Shown piece after piece: positions 49,264 through 54,990 of a stretch of 64,000 nucleotides of DNA (the stretch's first letter is position 1; each line of letters begins with the position of its first letter). Origin of the DNA: Gigantopelta aegis (taxonomy: Eukaryota > Mollusca > Gastropoda > Neomphalida > Peltospiridae); contig NC_054713.1 in the NCBI RefSeq assembly GCF_016097555.1, positions 3,868,228 to 3,932,227 of the forward strand, given 5' to 3'. The translations under genes and the position numbers were made by a program. Under the pieces are notes generated by a model that worked only from the letters and a program-made list of their open reading frames with translations, was not told the DNA's origin and did not search any database.

Positions 49264-51005
49264 ACCACTAACAACTAACCCACTGTCCTGGGCAGACAGC
49301 CCAGATAGCTTAGGTGTCTATGTTCAGGACAGCGTGCTTGAACCTGAATTGGATATAAGCACGAAAATATGTTGAAATAAAATTATTGCAGTCTTAATAT
49401 TTATGTAGAGATTAAGGTATGGAACTGGTGTCGTTTGAGAAACATTCCAGTTTATTCAACAATATGGTTACTCCATACCTATATCCAGTTTTAGTTAGTT
49501 TTGTTCGATACGGAAAGGGGCGGGGGGACCAGCTCTGTGCCTCTAAACAAGATAACGATGGTTTTTCTAGGATCCACTGACGTGGATCGCTGAAGCTTTT
49601 CACAGTAAGATATGAATCACGTTCAAGAGATCAAACGCTCGTGTTGACTCATCAAATTGTTTTTTGCGTCTAACGTTAAATGAATGTGATATAATATGAT
49701 AGGATACGATAGGATACGTTAGGATATGATAGGATAAGTTAGAATAGCGTAGGATACGATGAAAACCAGTGTAATTGTCCGCCAGCGCTCGCTGTCATGA
49801 ACATGGCACTAATCTGAGCCAGACTGTTACGAAAATAGACTGAAATGAGGCGGTTATTTAACTTACGGTTCCAGACACACTGTCCCACGGGAATCCTCGC
49901 GGCGCAGTCAAAGAACCACAGTCTGTCCTTGTCCGCCAAACTGTACGCGCTCCGGGCCGAACTGATTGCCGAGCCGGGAATACAAATAAAGGTGAAGGGC
50001 ATATCCGGGTGATTCAGCCATGCACGCGCGACTGACGTCACCACAGCTAGCGTGGCGAACCAGACGAATACCTGTGTCAAAAAGACCACTATTTTATTTC
50101 GAATTTATATTACGTCATTAATAGAATATTTTAAAAATATATTAATAATAGTATCTTTTGACTCTCAAGTATAAATATCCACTGGGTGTTACATGGTTTG
50201 TTTGGTGGTGGGGTTTTTATGTTTTCAATGGAATCAAGGTCTGATGATTGTGCTGCAGTTTACATTAGTAGTATCGCCATTAATGGGTGTCAGAAACATA
50301 GGATACCTTTTTTAATTATACACTCAGAAGCTAATTATAGTAACATGTTTTTTGGTGGGTTTTTTATTATTTTTTTTTTTTTTTTTTTATAAACGACTTT
50401 GGATAATATTCAGGTTTACTACATAACTCGCTTAATCTGCGCATGATTGGTATATCAAAGGCCGTAATATGTGCTATCCTGCCTGTGGGAAAGTGCATAT
50501 AAAACATCCATTTCTGTATTCGGAAAGATGTAGTGGGTTTCCTCTGACGACTACGAGTCAGAATTACCAAACGTTTGATATCCAACAGCCGATGATTGAT
50601 TAATCAATGTGCTCTAGTGGTGTCGTTAAATAAAACAAACTTCTTCTTAATCTGCGACACGACGCCACGAAGCATCTAAAGTGTAGATAATGCCATACGT
50701 ATCTGAGCCATATGAATTTGGAGCCAAACCCCAAAAAGGCGTTTTTAATGGAGTCGGCGAGACGCAAGCTTCAAATTAATAAACGTTAGTTTGATTTGTT
50801 TAACGACACCACTAGAACATATTGATTAGTGATCGGCTATTGGATGTCAAAACCTTTTTTTAATTCTGACACGAACTCGTCAGAGGAAGCCAATAACCAA
50901 TAATAAAATGAATAATGTGCCAGAATAGTGTTTTGAACAATATAAAAACTGTGTATCTATACTATAATTGTTGTATACTTAATAATGTAGGACTCTCACC
51001 TCCAT
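25768..51005 (-). CDS. Secreted dermatopontin-domain protein with expanded Asn/Arg-rich repeat tail (15 exons)
   Basis: Coding exons, in transcript order: 51005-51000, 50071-49867, 48847-48716, 47785-47656, 46588-46547, 45661-45536, 43962-43891, 37896-37759, 33938-33804, 33253-33212, 32123-32028, 31535-31494, 31343-30972, 29824-29783, 27925-25768. Phases join throughout, giving about 1,245 residues. Residues 1-19 form a signal peptide ending ARA. Residues 20-172 are a dermatopontin domain with three D-R-x-[WF]-x-F motifs (KDRLWFFDC, EDRRFSFQCC, EDRMWKFEVC). Residues 172-527 are Lys/Pro/Ser-rich modules made of repeated small exons. Residues about 590-1193 are roughly 25 copies of a 24-residue Asn/Arg/Gln repeat, followed by a basic end. 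Dermatopontins are extracellular matrix proteins and occur in snail shell matrix. A matrix, shell or mucus role is inferred. The start is an ATG in exon 1 with good context (aagATGG); the longer frame on exon 2 has only a GTG. Confidence 0.85.
25915..27735 (-). repeat. In-frame coding minisatellite, 72-base unit of three 24-base subunits
   Basis: The DNA behind the protein repeat of exon 15 has a 24-base subunit and a 72-base higher-order unit, about 25 copies. In the middle of the array neighbouring units alternate between a VINRNQ and a FINGNQ form, giving a 144-base super-unit that points to recent unequal exchange. Confidence 0.9.
27947..28474. mobile_element. Tc1-type MITE next to exon 15
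   Basis: The ends ATACTCTTCAAAAAAAAGTA and, inverted, ATATTCTTAAAAAAGAGTA both run on into GGGGAAC. The first resembles the ends of the Tc1 at 41353-42851. There is no coding content. Its edge is 22 bases upstream of the exon 15 splice acceptor. Confidence 0.75.
28470..28527. repeat. (AT)n microsatellite
   Basis: It is a pure AT run at the outer edge of the Tc1-type MITE 27947-28474. Confidence 0.9.
28554..28745. mobile_element. Small MITE (TATAGTCCGTCCC ends)
   Basis: The ends tatagtccgtccca and gggaggattggacagactata are inverted copies. The inner part (ttgaggcaagaag / caaaacacttttaattttctt) forms an imperfect hairpin. It is related to 48325-48527. Confidence 0.65.
29375..29435 (+). mobile_element. 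SINE tail B fragment (diverged)
   Basis: ttggacacccaatagctgatg and tgctcttgggtgtcggtaaa resemble tail B. Confidence 0.4.
29783..29824 (-). CDS. Module exon 14 (SFL type)
   Basis: This 42-base phase 2-2 exon translates as SFLNMTKSQVQNP. The acceptor is ttttgtag and the donor is gtaaga. Confidence 0.8.
29970..30030. repeat. (AT)n microsatellite
   Basis: It is a pure AT run of about 60 bases, preceded by (ATGA)n at 29868-29920. Confidence 0.9.
30050..30710. repeat. About 130-base direct repeat flanking a SINE
   Basis: gctatggagtctcatttcaa...gtttctagtaattat and ttttgtaatagttcatttaa occur at about 30067-30205 and 30585-30712, with a minus-strand SINE between them. Confidence 0.75.
30253..30560 (-). 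mobile_element. SINE, head A with tail A
   Basis: Left ggaaatattttatttaacga, right B-box-like gggattgatcc and a decayed head. The unit lies between two copies of a 130-base direct repeat. Confidence 0.8.
30716..30835. repeat. Purine-rich (GAT/GAA)n tract
   Basis: (ATG)n and (AAG)n are followed by mixed G/A sequence, in an intron of the dermatopontin-repeat gene. On the gene strand it is a polypyrimidine tract. Confidence 0.8.
30972..31343 (-). CDS. Exon 13: unexpanded paralogue of the repeat exon plus DWNS module
   Basis: This 372-base phase 2-2 exon begins NRLSQRQGHSLVRNQPRQ, carries a single repeat-like unit INRVPQNTVGNRNQ, then KHWKSHQRNL, and ends RHVKDK...AIPIDWNS. The first two-thirds match the two ends of exon 15 (GHSGVRNQVRQ; KHWKTVQRNL). 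It therefore looks like the same exon before repeat expansion. Confidence 0.85.
31494..31535 (-). CDS. Module exon 12 (SFL type)
   Basis: This 42-base phase 2-2 exon translates as SFLKTNKTTEHKP. The acceptor is ttttgtag and the donor is gtaagt. Confidence 0.8.
31583..31880. repeat. Purine-rich tract, about 300 bases
   Basis: The + strand is almost entirely G and A (gaagaagaag, gagaaggagaagaagggg). It lies just upstream of module exon 12. Confidence 0.8.
32028..32123 (-). CDS. Module exon 11 (DWNS type)
   Basis: This 96-base phase 2-2 exon reads HVQDKTHVTPTPKQTP and ends VVPVDWNS. The acceptor is acaacag and the donor is gtaagt. Confidence 0.82.
32671..33188. mobile_element. Element with ccaatttcacgaaacat inverted ends, carrying a minisatellite
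   Basis: The outer ends ccaatttcacgaaacat and atgttttgtgaaatttgg are inverted copies. Inside lies a second inverted pair (aaggccgaattttcaaagc / cgtttattcggcccc) and four copies of a roughly 53-base unit, cctgtttatgtcttgcacgc. This lies between exons 10 and 11 of the dermatopontin-repeat gene. Confidence 0.6.
32708..32912. repeat. About 53-base minisatellite, four copies
   Basis: The unit cctgtttatgtcttgcacgc followed by gcactacatacattttgaat and gcttaaacac is repeated with very few differences. It lies inside the 32671-33188 element. Confidence 0.85.
33212..33253 (-). CDS. Module exon 10 (SFL type)
   Basis: This 42-base phase 2-2 exon translates as SFLKKKNANKQNR. The acceptor is ttttacag and the donor is gtaagt. 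Confidence 0.8.
33588..33772. repeat. Palindromic repeat centred on cattttcgctcg
   Basis: The arms ctcgtgtcccttagatgcca and tagtatctaacagcaactca, with ttgttacaac / ttttaaaacagctcg between, form an imperfect palindrome. It is related to 47410-47640. Confidence 0.6.
33804..33938 (-). CDS. Module exon 9 (DWNS type)
   Basis: This 135-base phase 2-2 exon reads RRHVSTNWPEKRKT and ends GVIPTNWSS. The RRHV start recurs as RHVQDK in exon 11 and RHVKDK in exon 13. The acceptor is atggctcag and the donor is gtaagt. Confidence 0.82.
34262..34712. mobile_element. MITE with about 100-base inverted ends
   Basis: The left arm (ttggagctcaatggaatat ... taacccatatcctggatac) and the right arm (gtatccaggatatgggtta ... 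gagctctatcc) are inverted copies. The core 34385-34610 holds nothing recognisable. Confidence 0.7.
34735..34978 (+). mobile_element. SINE body and tail A, head lost
   Basis: tagtaggctatttctcgctcc to gttgagtgcgtcgttaaata. Confidence 0.78.
35015..35213. repeat. 22-base minisatellite, nine copies
   Basis: The unit is aggcggcgcaggagggtaga ac, with a second variant (ggcagtgc) interspersed in a non-random order. It is unusually GC-rich for this window. Confidence 0.9.
35764..35815. repeat. (GT)n microsatellite
   Basis: It is a pure GT run next to the left end of the 35827-37482 element. Confidence 0.9.
35827..37482. mobile_element. 1.65 kb element with about 65-base inverted ends
   Basis: The left end ttggtcagtatcatcttcat...gccttgatac and the right end gtattt..tcaaggctga...gaagataggtcagtat are inverted copies. 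The interior has a 107-base direct duplication and no convincing frame. The right end runs into a 22-base minisatellite whose unit shares the ggtcagtat motif. Confidence 0.65.
36319..36531. repeat. 107-base direct duplication
   Basis: Two near-identical copies of gtgataattgagaaacgct...taattaaccctta lie inside the 35827-37482 element. Confidence 0.85.
37448..37706. repeat. 22-base minisatellite, about eleven copies
   Basis: The unit ggttttggtcagtatttgca ca lies 53 bases from exon 8 of the dermatopontin-repeat gene. Confidence 0.9.
37759..37896 (-). CDS. Module exon 8 (DWNS type)
   Basis: This 138-base phase 2-2 exon reads SRQPMTSALTDQKP and ends NAVPTNWNS. The acceptor is tttctaag, weaker than its neighbours, and the donor is gtacgt. 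The intron before it holds the 4.9 kb transposon at 38309-43255. Confidence 0.8.
37948..38272 (-). mobile_element. SINE, head E with tail B
   Basis: Left gtttgttttgtttaacgaca; right head on the minus strand ttagctcagtcggttgagtg with B-box-like caggatcgaaa. Full length. Confidence 0.85.
38991..39065. repeat. (AT)n microsatellite
   Basis: It is a pure AT run of about 75 bases within the 38309-43255 element. Confidence 0.9.
39368..40590 (+). pseudogene. Decayed Tc1/mariner-superfamily (IS630-like) transposase
   Basis: An open stretch from ATG 39368 to 40111 reads KSCIKNVFDYFEDEYQRGR..., then an HTH, then YQDETWVNVNHTTSHHW with the first catalytic Asp. After a frame change near 40088-40094 the family signature continues as TDGDYHGEMNHENFIK, VIVMDNASCHNK (second Asp) and HSELNPIELIW (Glu), with stops at 40137 and about 40215 and more damage after that. 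It belongs to the plain DNA-transposon class and would have served the surrounding 38309-43255 element. Confidence 0.82.
40744..41072 (-). mobile_element. SINE, head A with tail A
   Basis: Left agaaatgtttatttaacgac, right gctacgtcccgct. It lies inside the 38309-43255 element, so it is younger than that insertion. Confidence 0.8.
41160..41222 (+). mobile_element. SINE tail A fragment
   Basis: aaccatataaccatagatta and gttgagtgcgtcgttacata match tail A. Confidence 0.65.
41224..41306. repeat. (CT)n microsatellite
   Basis: CT units turn into (CTGT)n. The run lies just left of the second Tc1 element. Confidence 0.9.
41353..42851 (+). mobile_element. Second Tc1/mariner-type transposon with complete open transposase
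   Basis: The element is about 1,499 bases between TA 41351-41352 and TA 42852-42853. The inverted ends are TACTCTTCAAAAAAAGAAA and its complement. It is nested in the 38309-43255 element in an intron of the dermatopontin-repeat gene. Confidence 0.92.
41670..42677 (+). CDS. Tc1/mariner DD34E transposase (second lineage)
   Basis: The 335-residue frame starts at ATG 41670 (MPRLSEPQRNNAIGRL); the longer frame begins at GTG. The HTH region reads ESRTAVARAFHVSPSTISRL, followed by GRPRV. Catalytic Asp, Asp and Glu lie in WFSDESRF, FQHDNARPH and PDLNPIENLWDEL, spaced 34 residues. The frame is intact. The protein is clearly related to, but well diverged from, the transposase at 14186-15211, so the two represent separate Tc1 families. 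Confidence 0.95.
   Translation: MPRLSEPQRNNAIGRLDAGESRTAVARAFHVSPSTISRLWDRYQQHGSTRDLPRSGRPRVTTPGQDRYIRVRHLRERLTTATSTAAAIPGLRRISDQTVRNRLREVGIRARRPVRGVILTPQHRRLRLQWCQIHRQWPQLRWRQVWFSDESRFLLRRHDGRCRVYRRRGERYAANCVQEVDRFGGGSVMVWAAISHTGRTDLVHVQGNLNAQGYIDQILRPHIVPVMANANAVFQHDNARPHTARLTTAFLQNNNINVLPWPSISPDLNPIENLWDELDRRLRQRQPQPQTLPELAAALQAEWATIPRDVIRTLVASMGRRCQAVVNTRGGHTRY
43295..43425. repeat. Purine-rich tract, about 130 bases
   Basis: It is a third G/A-rich tract (gaggaggaacaagcggagg, gaagaagaaa) in an intron of the same gene. Confidence 0.75.
43428..43650 (-). mobile_element. Degraded SINE (tail B)
   Basis: gtttaaagacacgactagag and atgaattaatcatcggctat are clear; the body is diverged. Confidence 0.6.
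43891..43962 (-). CDS. Module exon 7 (SFL type)
   Basis: This 72-base phase 2-2 exon starts SFLKNDTKGDNQNE, the same SFLK start found in exons 10, 12 and 14. The acceptor is ttttacag and the donor is gtaagt. Confidence 0.8.
44240..44570 (-). mobile_element. SINE, head A with tail A, full length
   Basis: Left aaggaaggaaatgttttatt, right B-box-like gggatcgacccc read on the minus strand and gctacgtcccgcccc. Confidence 0.88.
44680..44968 (-). mobile_element. SINE, head E with tail B
   Basis: Left cgtttgttttgttaaacaac, right caagcacctcaggcgagta and cgacttagctgaaacctg. Confidence 0.78.
45234..45454. mobile_element. Harbinger-like MITE, short form, TAA-flanked
   Basis: TAA lies at 45231-45233 and 45455-45457. 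The ends TCCTAGTCTCAAACTGTC and GACTACCAACTGCC (complement) pair. It lies 80 bases downstream of exon 6 of the dermatopontin-repeat gene. Confidence 0.78.
45536..45661 (-). CDS. Module exon 6 (DWNS type)
   Basis: This symmetric phase 2-2 exon reads TTFPSASPTKEKKTE... to ENAIPTDWNS. It is the first of a set of exons that end in P-[TVI]-[DN]-W-[NS]-S. The acceptor is attttcag and the donor is gtatgt. Confidence 0.82.
45730..45985. repeat. Interspersed repeat with gggtcataactctgtcaaa
   Basis: ggtcataactctgtcaaa occurs in direct and inverted form, ending aagtccggaaaactatatga and ggacagacggatggacagac. The gac-rich end recalls repeats common in mollusc genomes; the family is not named. Confidence 0.45.
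46000..46546. other. Intron without recognised features
   Basis: Intron 5 of the dermatopontin-repeat gene. A gtgggg-rich patch lies near 46300; nothing else is supported. Confidence 0.4.
46547..46588 (-). CDS. Dermatopontin gene exon 5: closing EDRMWKFEVC motif
   Basis: This 42-base exon completes VEDRMWKFEVCNVVAP, the last Cys-bearing motif of the domain. It lies between acceptor cattttag and donor gtaagt. It leaves in phase 2, the phase kept by every later intron of the gene. Confidence 0.83.
47236..47303 (-). mobile_element. SINE tail A fragment
   Basis: aaggaaggaaattatttatt to cttacggttatatggcgtcg. Confidence 0.7.
47410..47640. repeat. Palindromic repeat, tandem half-units
   Basis: ttcgtgtccgttatatac...ctcacaactcgttg and caactcgttgtgagataaac...tctaacggccac pair around ctcgctttcgctcgttag. 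A further right half follows. It lies next to exon 4 of the dermatopontin-repeat gene. Confidence 0.65.
47656..47785 (-). CDS. Dermatopontin gene exon 4: third domain repeat
   Basis: The exon translates as TARLSGCRFTEQYANEF then LLFDVPNGKLVRGIFSWHNN, the third dermatopontin strand-loop unit. Acceptor ttgtgtag and donor gtaggt join in phase with the neighbours. Confidence 0.85.
47909..48222 (-). mobile_element. SINE, head A with tail B
   Basis: Left gttttaacgacatcactaga (tail B); right ccgaccgcgcaccaagctggg and ctacgtctc (head A). It shows exchange of head and tail between families. Confidence 0.8.
48325..48527. mobile_element. Small MITE (TATAGTCCGTCTC ends)
   Basis: It shares tatagtccgtc ends and the AT-rich inner sequence with 28554-28745. 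The right end gtgagaaggactatag is the inverted copy. Confidence 0.6.
48658..48708. repeat. (TTA)n microsatellite
   Basis: About 16 ATT units lie directly downstream (gene strand) of the exon 3 donor of the dermatopontin-repeat gene. Confidence 0.9.
48716..48847 (-). CDS. Dermatopontin gene exon 3: second domain repeat
   Basis: It reads NVNDFDSPVMFQCP then HVISGISSYHSNENEDR, very close to the dermatopontin consensus (W/F-D-x-P, C-P-x-G, S-x-H-x-N-x-x-E-D-R). The acceptor is atgttacag and the donor is gtaatg. A (TAT)n microsatellite starts inside the donor-side intron. Confidence 0.88.
49062..49380 (+). mobile_element. SINE, head C family, with (CT)n expansion
   Basis: Head accggcctcggtggtgttgtg, B-box-like gggttcgcaacccg, a (CT)n run at 49187-49261, and tail gtgcttgaacctgaattgga. 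Confidence 0.82.
49867..50071 (-). CDS. Dermatopontin gene exon 2: signal peptide and first domain repeat
   Basis: The acceptor is tttttgacacag and the donor is gtaagt. It encodes VFVWFATLAVVTSVARA, a hydrophobic signal segment with an ARA cleavage site, then WLNHPDMPFTFICIPG and KDRLWFFDC, the first dermatopontin D-R-x-W motif. Confidence 0.82.
50430..50642 (+). mobile_element. SINE body and tail B
   Basis: ttggtatatcaaaggccgta to tctagtggtgtcgttaaata. Confidence 0.75.
50780..50895 (-). mobile_element. SINE tail B fragment
   Basis: gtttaacgacaccactagaa and tcggctattggatgtcaaaa. Confidence 0.65.
51000..51005 (-). CDS. First coding exon (Met-Glu) of the dermatopontin-repeat gene
   Basis: On the minus strand the sequence gcagaagATGGAG is followed by a gtgaga donor. 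Phase 0 matches the next exon, giving MEVFVWFATLAVV..., a good signal peptide. The 5' untranslated part runs upstream toward about 51100. The assignment rests on splice signals and phase only. Confidence 0.6.
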
Positions 51006-51217
51006 CTTCTGCTTCTGCCGTGTCTCGGCTTCCTCTATCTAACTGAATCAGTTTTCTTGTCACTGCTAGTTTGACGGCTAGACTCCAGGGACCACAGAAG
51101 ATAAATTACAGCTCCGGGCAAAACGGAACTGCAATCAAATTTCACCACACATAATGTGTACATACAAATTTTAATTAATTCAGTTGTACTTATTCTGCTG
51201 CTTATGTCCACTAAGGG

Positions 51218-51320
51218 ACGTGACGTAGCCCCGTGGTAAAGCCCTCGCTCGATGTGCGGTCGGTCTGGGATCGATCACCGTCGGTGGACCCAGTGGGCTA
51301 TTTCTCGTTCCAGCCGTCCT
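51218..51320 (+). mobile_element. SINE head A fragment
   Basis: gacgtagccccgtggtaaag, gggatcgatcaccgtcggtg and tatttctcgttccagcc; body absent. Confidence 0.7.
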
Positions 51321-51349
51321 CAGATTCTCACTTGTTAACTTTTTTTTTA

Positions 51350-51475
51350 CTCCAGAAAATAACATACACATCTCAGGGTTTAATTTGTATAATGTTCATT
51401 TTTTTATAAAAAGTAGTGCCACCCCACCCCACCCCACCCCCCTAAATTTTGATCAGGATACGGCCCTGACATTTA
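51350..51475. repeat. Repeat with tacggccctg end, unsplit copy
   Basis: tccagaaaataacatacaca...aaaagtagtgccacc(cc)n...gatcaggatacggccctga is the same sequence that is split by a SINE at 53520-54065. Confidence 0.6.
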
Positions 51476-51479
51476 AGTC

Positions 51480-51585
51480 GTTAAAGTCGCTGTGGATTGG
51501 AGCCAGTACGAGGATACGAACCCATTACCTACCAGCTTTAAGTCTAGTAGCATAACCACTACACCCCGAGACCGGTTCAGGCCTT
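51480..51585 (-). mobile_element. SINE head C/D fragment
   Basis: ggatacgaacccattaccta, ccagctttaagtctag and ccgagaccggtt match a C/D head on the minus strand. Confidence 0.5.
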
Positions 51586-51604
51586 AGTAGCCAAGATAAG
51601 ACGG

Positions 51605-51892
51605 AATGGGGAGGGATCGAACCACCTCGGTGGATCCATTCAACTGACTTGGGGTTTTCTCATGACAACCAGTAAACTACAACTGGTCAAAGGCCGTGGT
51701 ATGTGCATTCCTGTCTATGGGAAAGTGCATATAAAAGATCGCTTGCTACTGATGGAAACAATGTAGCGGGTATACTCGCTAGGACTATGTCAGAATTACC
51801 CAAATTTAATGTTTGACATCTAATATATCTAATGATTAATAAATCAATGTGTTCTAGTGGTGTCGTTAAACAAAACAAACTTACTTCTTTTT
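51605..51892 (+). mobile_element. SINE, head E (truncated) with tail B
   Basis: gatcgaaccacctcggtgga to tctagtggtgtcgttaaaca. Confidence 0.78.
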
Positions 51893-52074
51893 CTGAAACG
51901 AGTGTCTGTTTGCTACTTCTCCATTACATGCATCGTAACCTACCGGACGCGGTCAAAATTTATTAACCCCCACTTTCCTATTTATTCTTTTTGGCGTTAA
52001 ATTTTCAAAATTTCCAAATTGGCCTTAGTAGTTACGTGATCCATGTCCCGAGTCGGACCCCCGATCTTATCGGA

Positions 52075-52400
52075 TGGAAGGAAATGTTTTTGTTTAACGA
52101 CGCACTCAACACATTTTATTTACGGTTATATGGCGTCGGGCATATGGTTAAGGACCATACAGATATTGACGGACGAAACCCGCTGTTGCCACTTCATGAG
52201 CTAATCTTTTCGATTAGCAGCAAAGGATCTTTTATATGCACTATCCCATAGACAGGATACCATATACCACGGCCTTTGATGTACCAGTCGTGGTGCACTG
52301 GCTGGAGCGAGAAATAGCTCAATGGGCCCACTGACGGGGATCGATCCCAAACCGACCGCCCATCAAGCAAGCGCTTTACCACTGGGCTACATCTCGGACT
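52075..52400 (-). mobile_element. SINE, head A with tail A
   Basis: Left ggaaggaaatgtttttgttt, right B-box-like gggatcgatccc and gctacatctcg. Confidence 0.85.
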
Positions 52401-52647
52401 CGGGATAGGCGTGTTCGAAACCATAGAGGTATATGGACACGTCAAACTCCTAGTCAAGTCAAGTCGTAACCTACCGGATATAGCTAGGTCCGCTGTTATG
52501 ACATCACAGCCTAGAGTCAAAGTTATTACCAAATATATTACGACACATAACACGTCAAGACAAGGTCACAGATTTTCACTGGGCCAGAGTATACCCTGGC
52601 TCACTTGGTGGTTACGGCGTCTCATCACATTTATTTAATGTATTTAT

Positions 52648-52785
52648 TGGAGTGAGGCGTGGTTTATCTCAGTCAGTTGAGTGTTCGCTTGAAGTGCTTG
52701 CGTTGCAGGATCGAACCACCTCGGTAGATCCATTCAACTGATTTGGGAATTTTCTCATTCCAACCACTGCACAATTGGTCAAAGG
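52648..52785 (+). mobile_element. SINE head E with partial body
   Basis: tatctcagtcagttgagtgt, B-box-like caggatcgaacc and cacaattggtcaaagg, cut by the next SINE. Confidence 0.7.
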
Positions 52786-53070
52786 TTTGTTTGGTTTAAC
52801 GACACCACTAGAGCACATTAATTTATTAATCGTCGGCTGTTGACATGTAGTTTTAGAGAGGAAACCTGCTACGTTTCCATTAGTTTCAAGGGATCTTTCA
52901 TATGCATATCACAGATCTTTCATATACACCATCCCAAAAAGGATAGCACATACCACTGTCTTTGATATATCAGTCGTGGTGCACTGGTTATAACGAGAAA
53001 TAGACCAATGGGCTCACCGACGTGGATCGATCCTAAACAGACCGCTTTACCAGCAGGCTACATCCCGCCC
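52786..53070 (-). mobile_element. SINE, tail B with head A remnant
   Basis: Left gtttggtttaacgacaccac, right ggctacatcccgccc. Head-to-head with the SINE before it. Confidence 0.72.
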
Positions 53071-53517
53071 TCGAACAGCTTGTAATAGCTTGTAATCTAG
53101 GCAATCTCCACTAGTATAGATACCATATCGCAAATACCTCTCAGGTACCTATACGGTTCTAGGATAGATGTTGGTGACGGAAAATTTTGCATTTTCAAAA
53201 AATGAGAACTGACCCCGTACCCCTATCCGATGACACAATGCCCATTCTATTGTAAAATCTGACCGACAAAACAGTTGTAAATCACAGCTAAGAATCGTTT
53301 ATCTGCATGGTTTTTGGCGCCGCGCAGACGCGGAACCGGACGCAACAAAAATTAAATCGATTCTACAGTTACCAATAGCAGTGTTTCCTATCCACATAGG
53401 GTGCGCAGTTTTGTTAACCGCGTTAATGTATAATGTAGTCAAACAGACTTTTGGTCAAGTCGTGATTGCATGCACTGAACCATCACAGTCCTAAGTCTTC
53501 ATGAACATGTGCCTACC

Positions 53518-54065
53518 CTCAGGGCCGTACCCCCCCCCCCCCCCCCCCGAAAAAATCGCTTCTTTTTTTCCTCCAGAAAATAGCATACACATCTCAGGGT
53601 TTAATTTGTTTATAAAAAGTAGTGCCTCCCACCCACCTAACCGGCCTCGGTGGCGTCGTGGCAGGTCATCGGTCTACAGGCTGGTAGGTACTGGGTTCGG
53701 ATCCCAGTCGAGGCATGGGATTTTTAATCCAGATACCGACTCCAAACCCTGAGTGAGTGCTCCGCAAGGCTCAATGGGGAAGGTGTAAACCACTTGCACC
53801 GACCAGTGATCCATAACTGGTTCAACAAAGGCCATGGTTTGTGCTATCTTGCCTGTGGGAAGCGCAAATAAAAGATCCCTTGATGCTAATCGGAAAAGTA
53901 GCCCATGTAGTGGCGACAGCGGGTTTCCTCTCAAAATCTGTGTGGTCCGTAACCATATGTCTGACGCCATATAACCGTAAATAAAATGTGTTGAGTGCGT
54001 CGTTAAATAAAACATTTCTTTCTTTCCCACCCACCTAGGATTTTGATCAGGCTACGGCCCTGCCC
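53518..54065. repeat. Repeat with gggccgta ends, split by a SINE
   Basis: The left part 53518-53639 (cagggccgtacccc...gtagtgcct) and right part 54026-54065 (gatcaggctacggccctg) form one inverted-end repeat, interrupted by the SINE at 53640-54025. Confidence 0.7.
53640..54025 (+). mobile_element. SINE, head D with tail A, 12-base target duplication
   Basis: The tRNA-like head ccggcctcggtggcgtcgtgg has a B-box-like gggttcggatcccag. The body ends gtgcgtcgttaaataaaaca. CCCACCCACCTA flanks both sides (53628-53639 and 54026-54037). Confidence 0.85.
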
Positions 54066-54761
54066 TTGCCCCAACGGTGGTAACATCAGGCTACAAAGTG
54101 ACGAAAATGTATACATGAAAATAGATATAGCAGAAGACATAACATCAGTCAGTGGTTTGTCATATCGCGAAATGGCTACAAAATGCAGGCAAGTACTGGG
54201 TGTTTTGACGATCAGTTACTGGTTGTACTATACTGAATAAAATGTTAACATTTGTGTTTAAAAACACTATATGCAATATATCAACCAAACAACGACCCAT
54301 AGATATCAGTACTACAATCCCTACCTCAAAGTATTAACTGAAGAAAATGGTACCTTTCATGGTTCATTTTCGGTATAAACAGATGCACAAAATTTGATAC
54401 TTTTTTCCCCAGGTACCCCATACACGTTTCAAGCACAAGGCTACTTGTCACAGTGGTACTAGATGAAATAAATTTGCATACATTTTTAGCCCAGATGAAA
54501 CTCATTTTCTTTACAACCAACACACATTTATAACCAATCATAGGACTTGTGGTGTTATCTTCTCTATCAAAAGTTCAGTGCACCTCAAACTTTGACCCAG
54601 CCGGAAGTTATTTGGTTTAGTGCTACCTATACACCTTTTCTCTACCTGGAGTGGATTTCAAGTTAGAATCGCGATATTACCAGCCTTAGGACGATTGTAA
54701 CACTGATGATCAAAGTTAACATAACAACCAACACAGGGGATGATGTGAATTATGCATGTAT
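54066..54761. other. No gene seen
   Basis: Intergenic sequence between the SINE cluster and the TA-rich microsatellite. No frame or repeat family is supported. Confidence 0.4.
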
Positions 54762-54861
54762 ATTATATATGTATATGTGTGTGTATGTATGTATATATAT
54801 ATATATATATGTATCTATATATATATATATGTATGTATCTATATATATATATATATATGTA

Positions 54862-54919
<58 letters not shown>

Positions 54920-54990
54920 ATATATATACGTGTGTGTGTGTGTATATATATATATCCATATCTATGTATATATCTATATCTATATATATA
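54762..54990. repeat. Compound (TA)n/(TGTA)n microsatellite
   Basis: It is a 230-base low-complexity tract of TATA, TGTG and TATC repeats. The frames in it are artefacts. Confidence 0.9.

Noticed and set aside
49867-50089. Start of the dermatopontin frame at 50089
   Set aside because: The codon there is GTG and the following bases form a splice acceptor. An ATG in an upstream exon fits better.
51218-51320. tRNA gene candidates at SINE heads
   Set aside because: A-box and B-box-like motifs are present, but the sequences lack a full cloverleaf and continue into SINE bodies or fragments.
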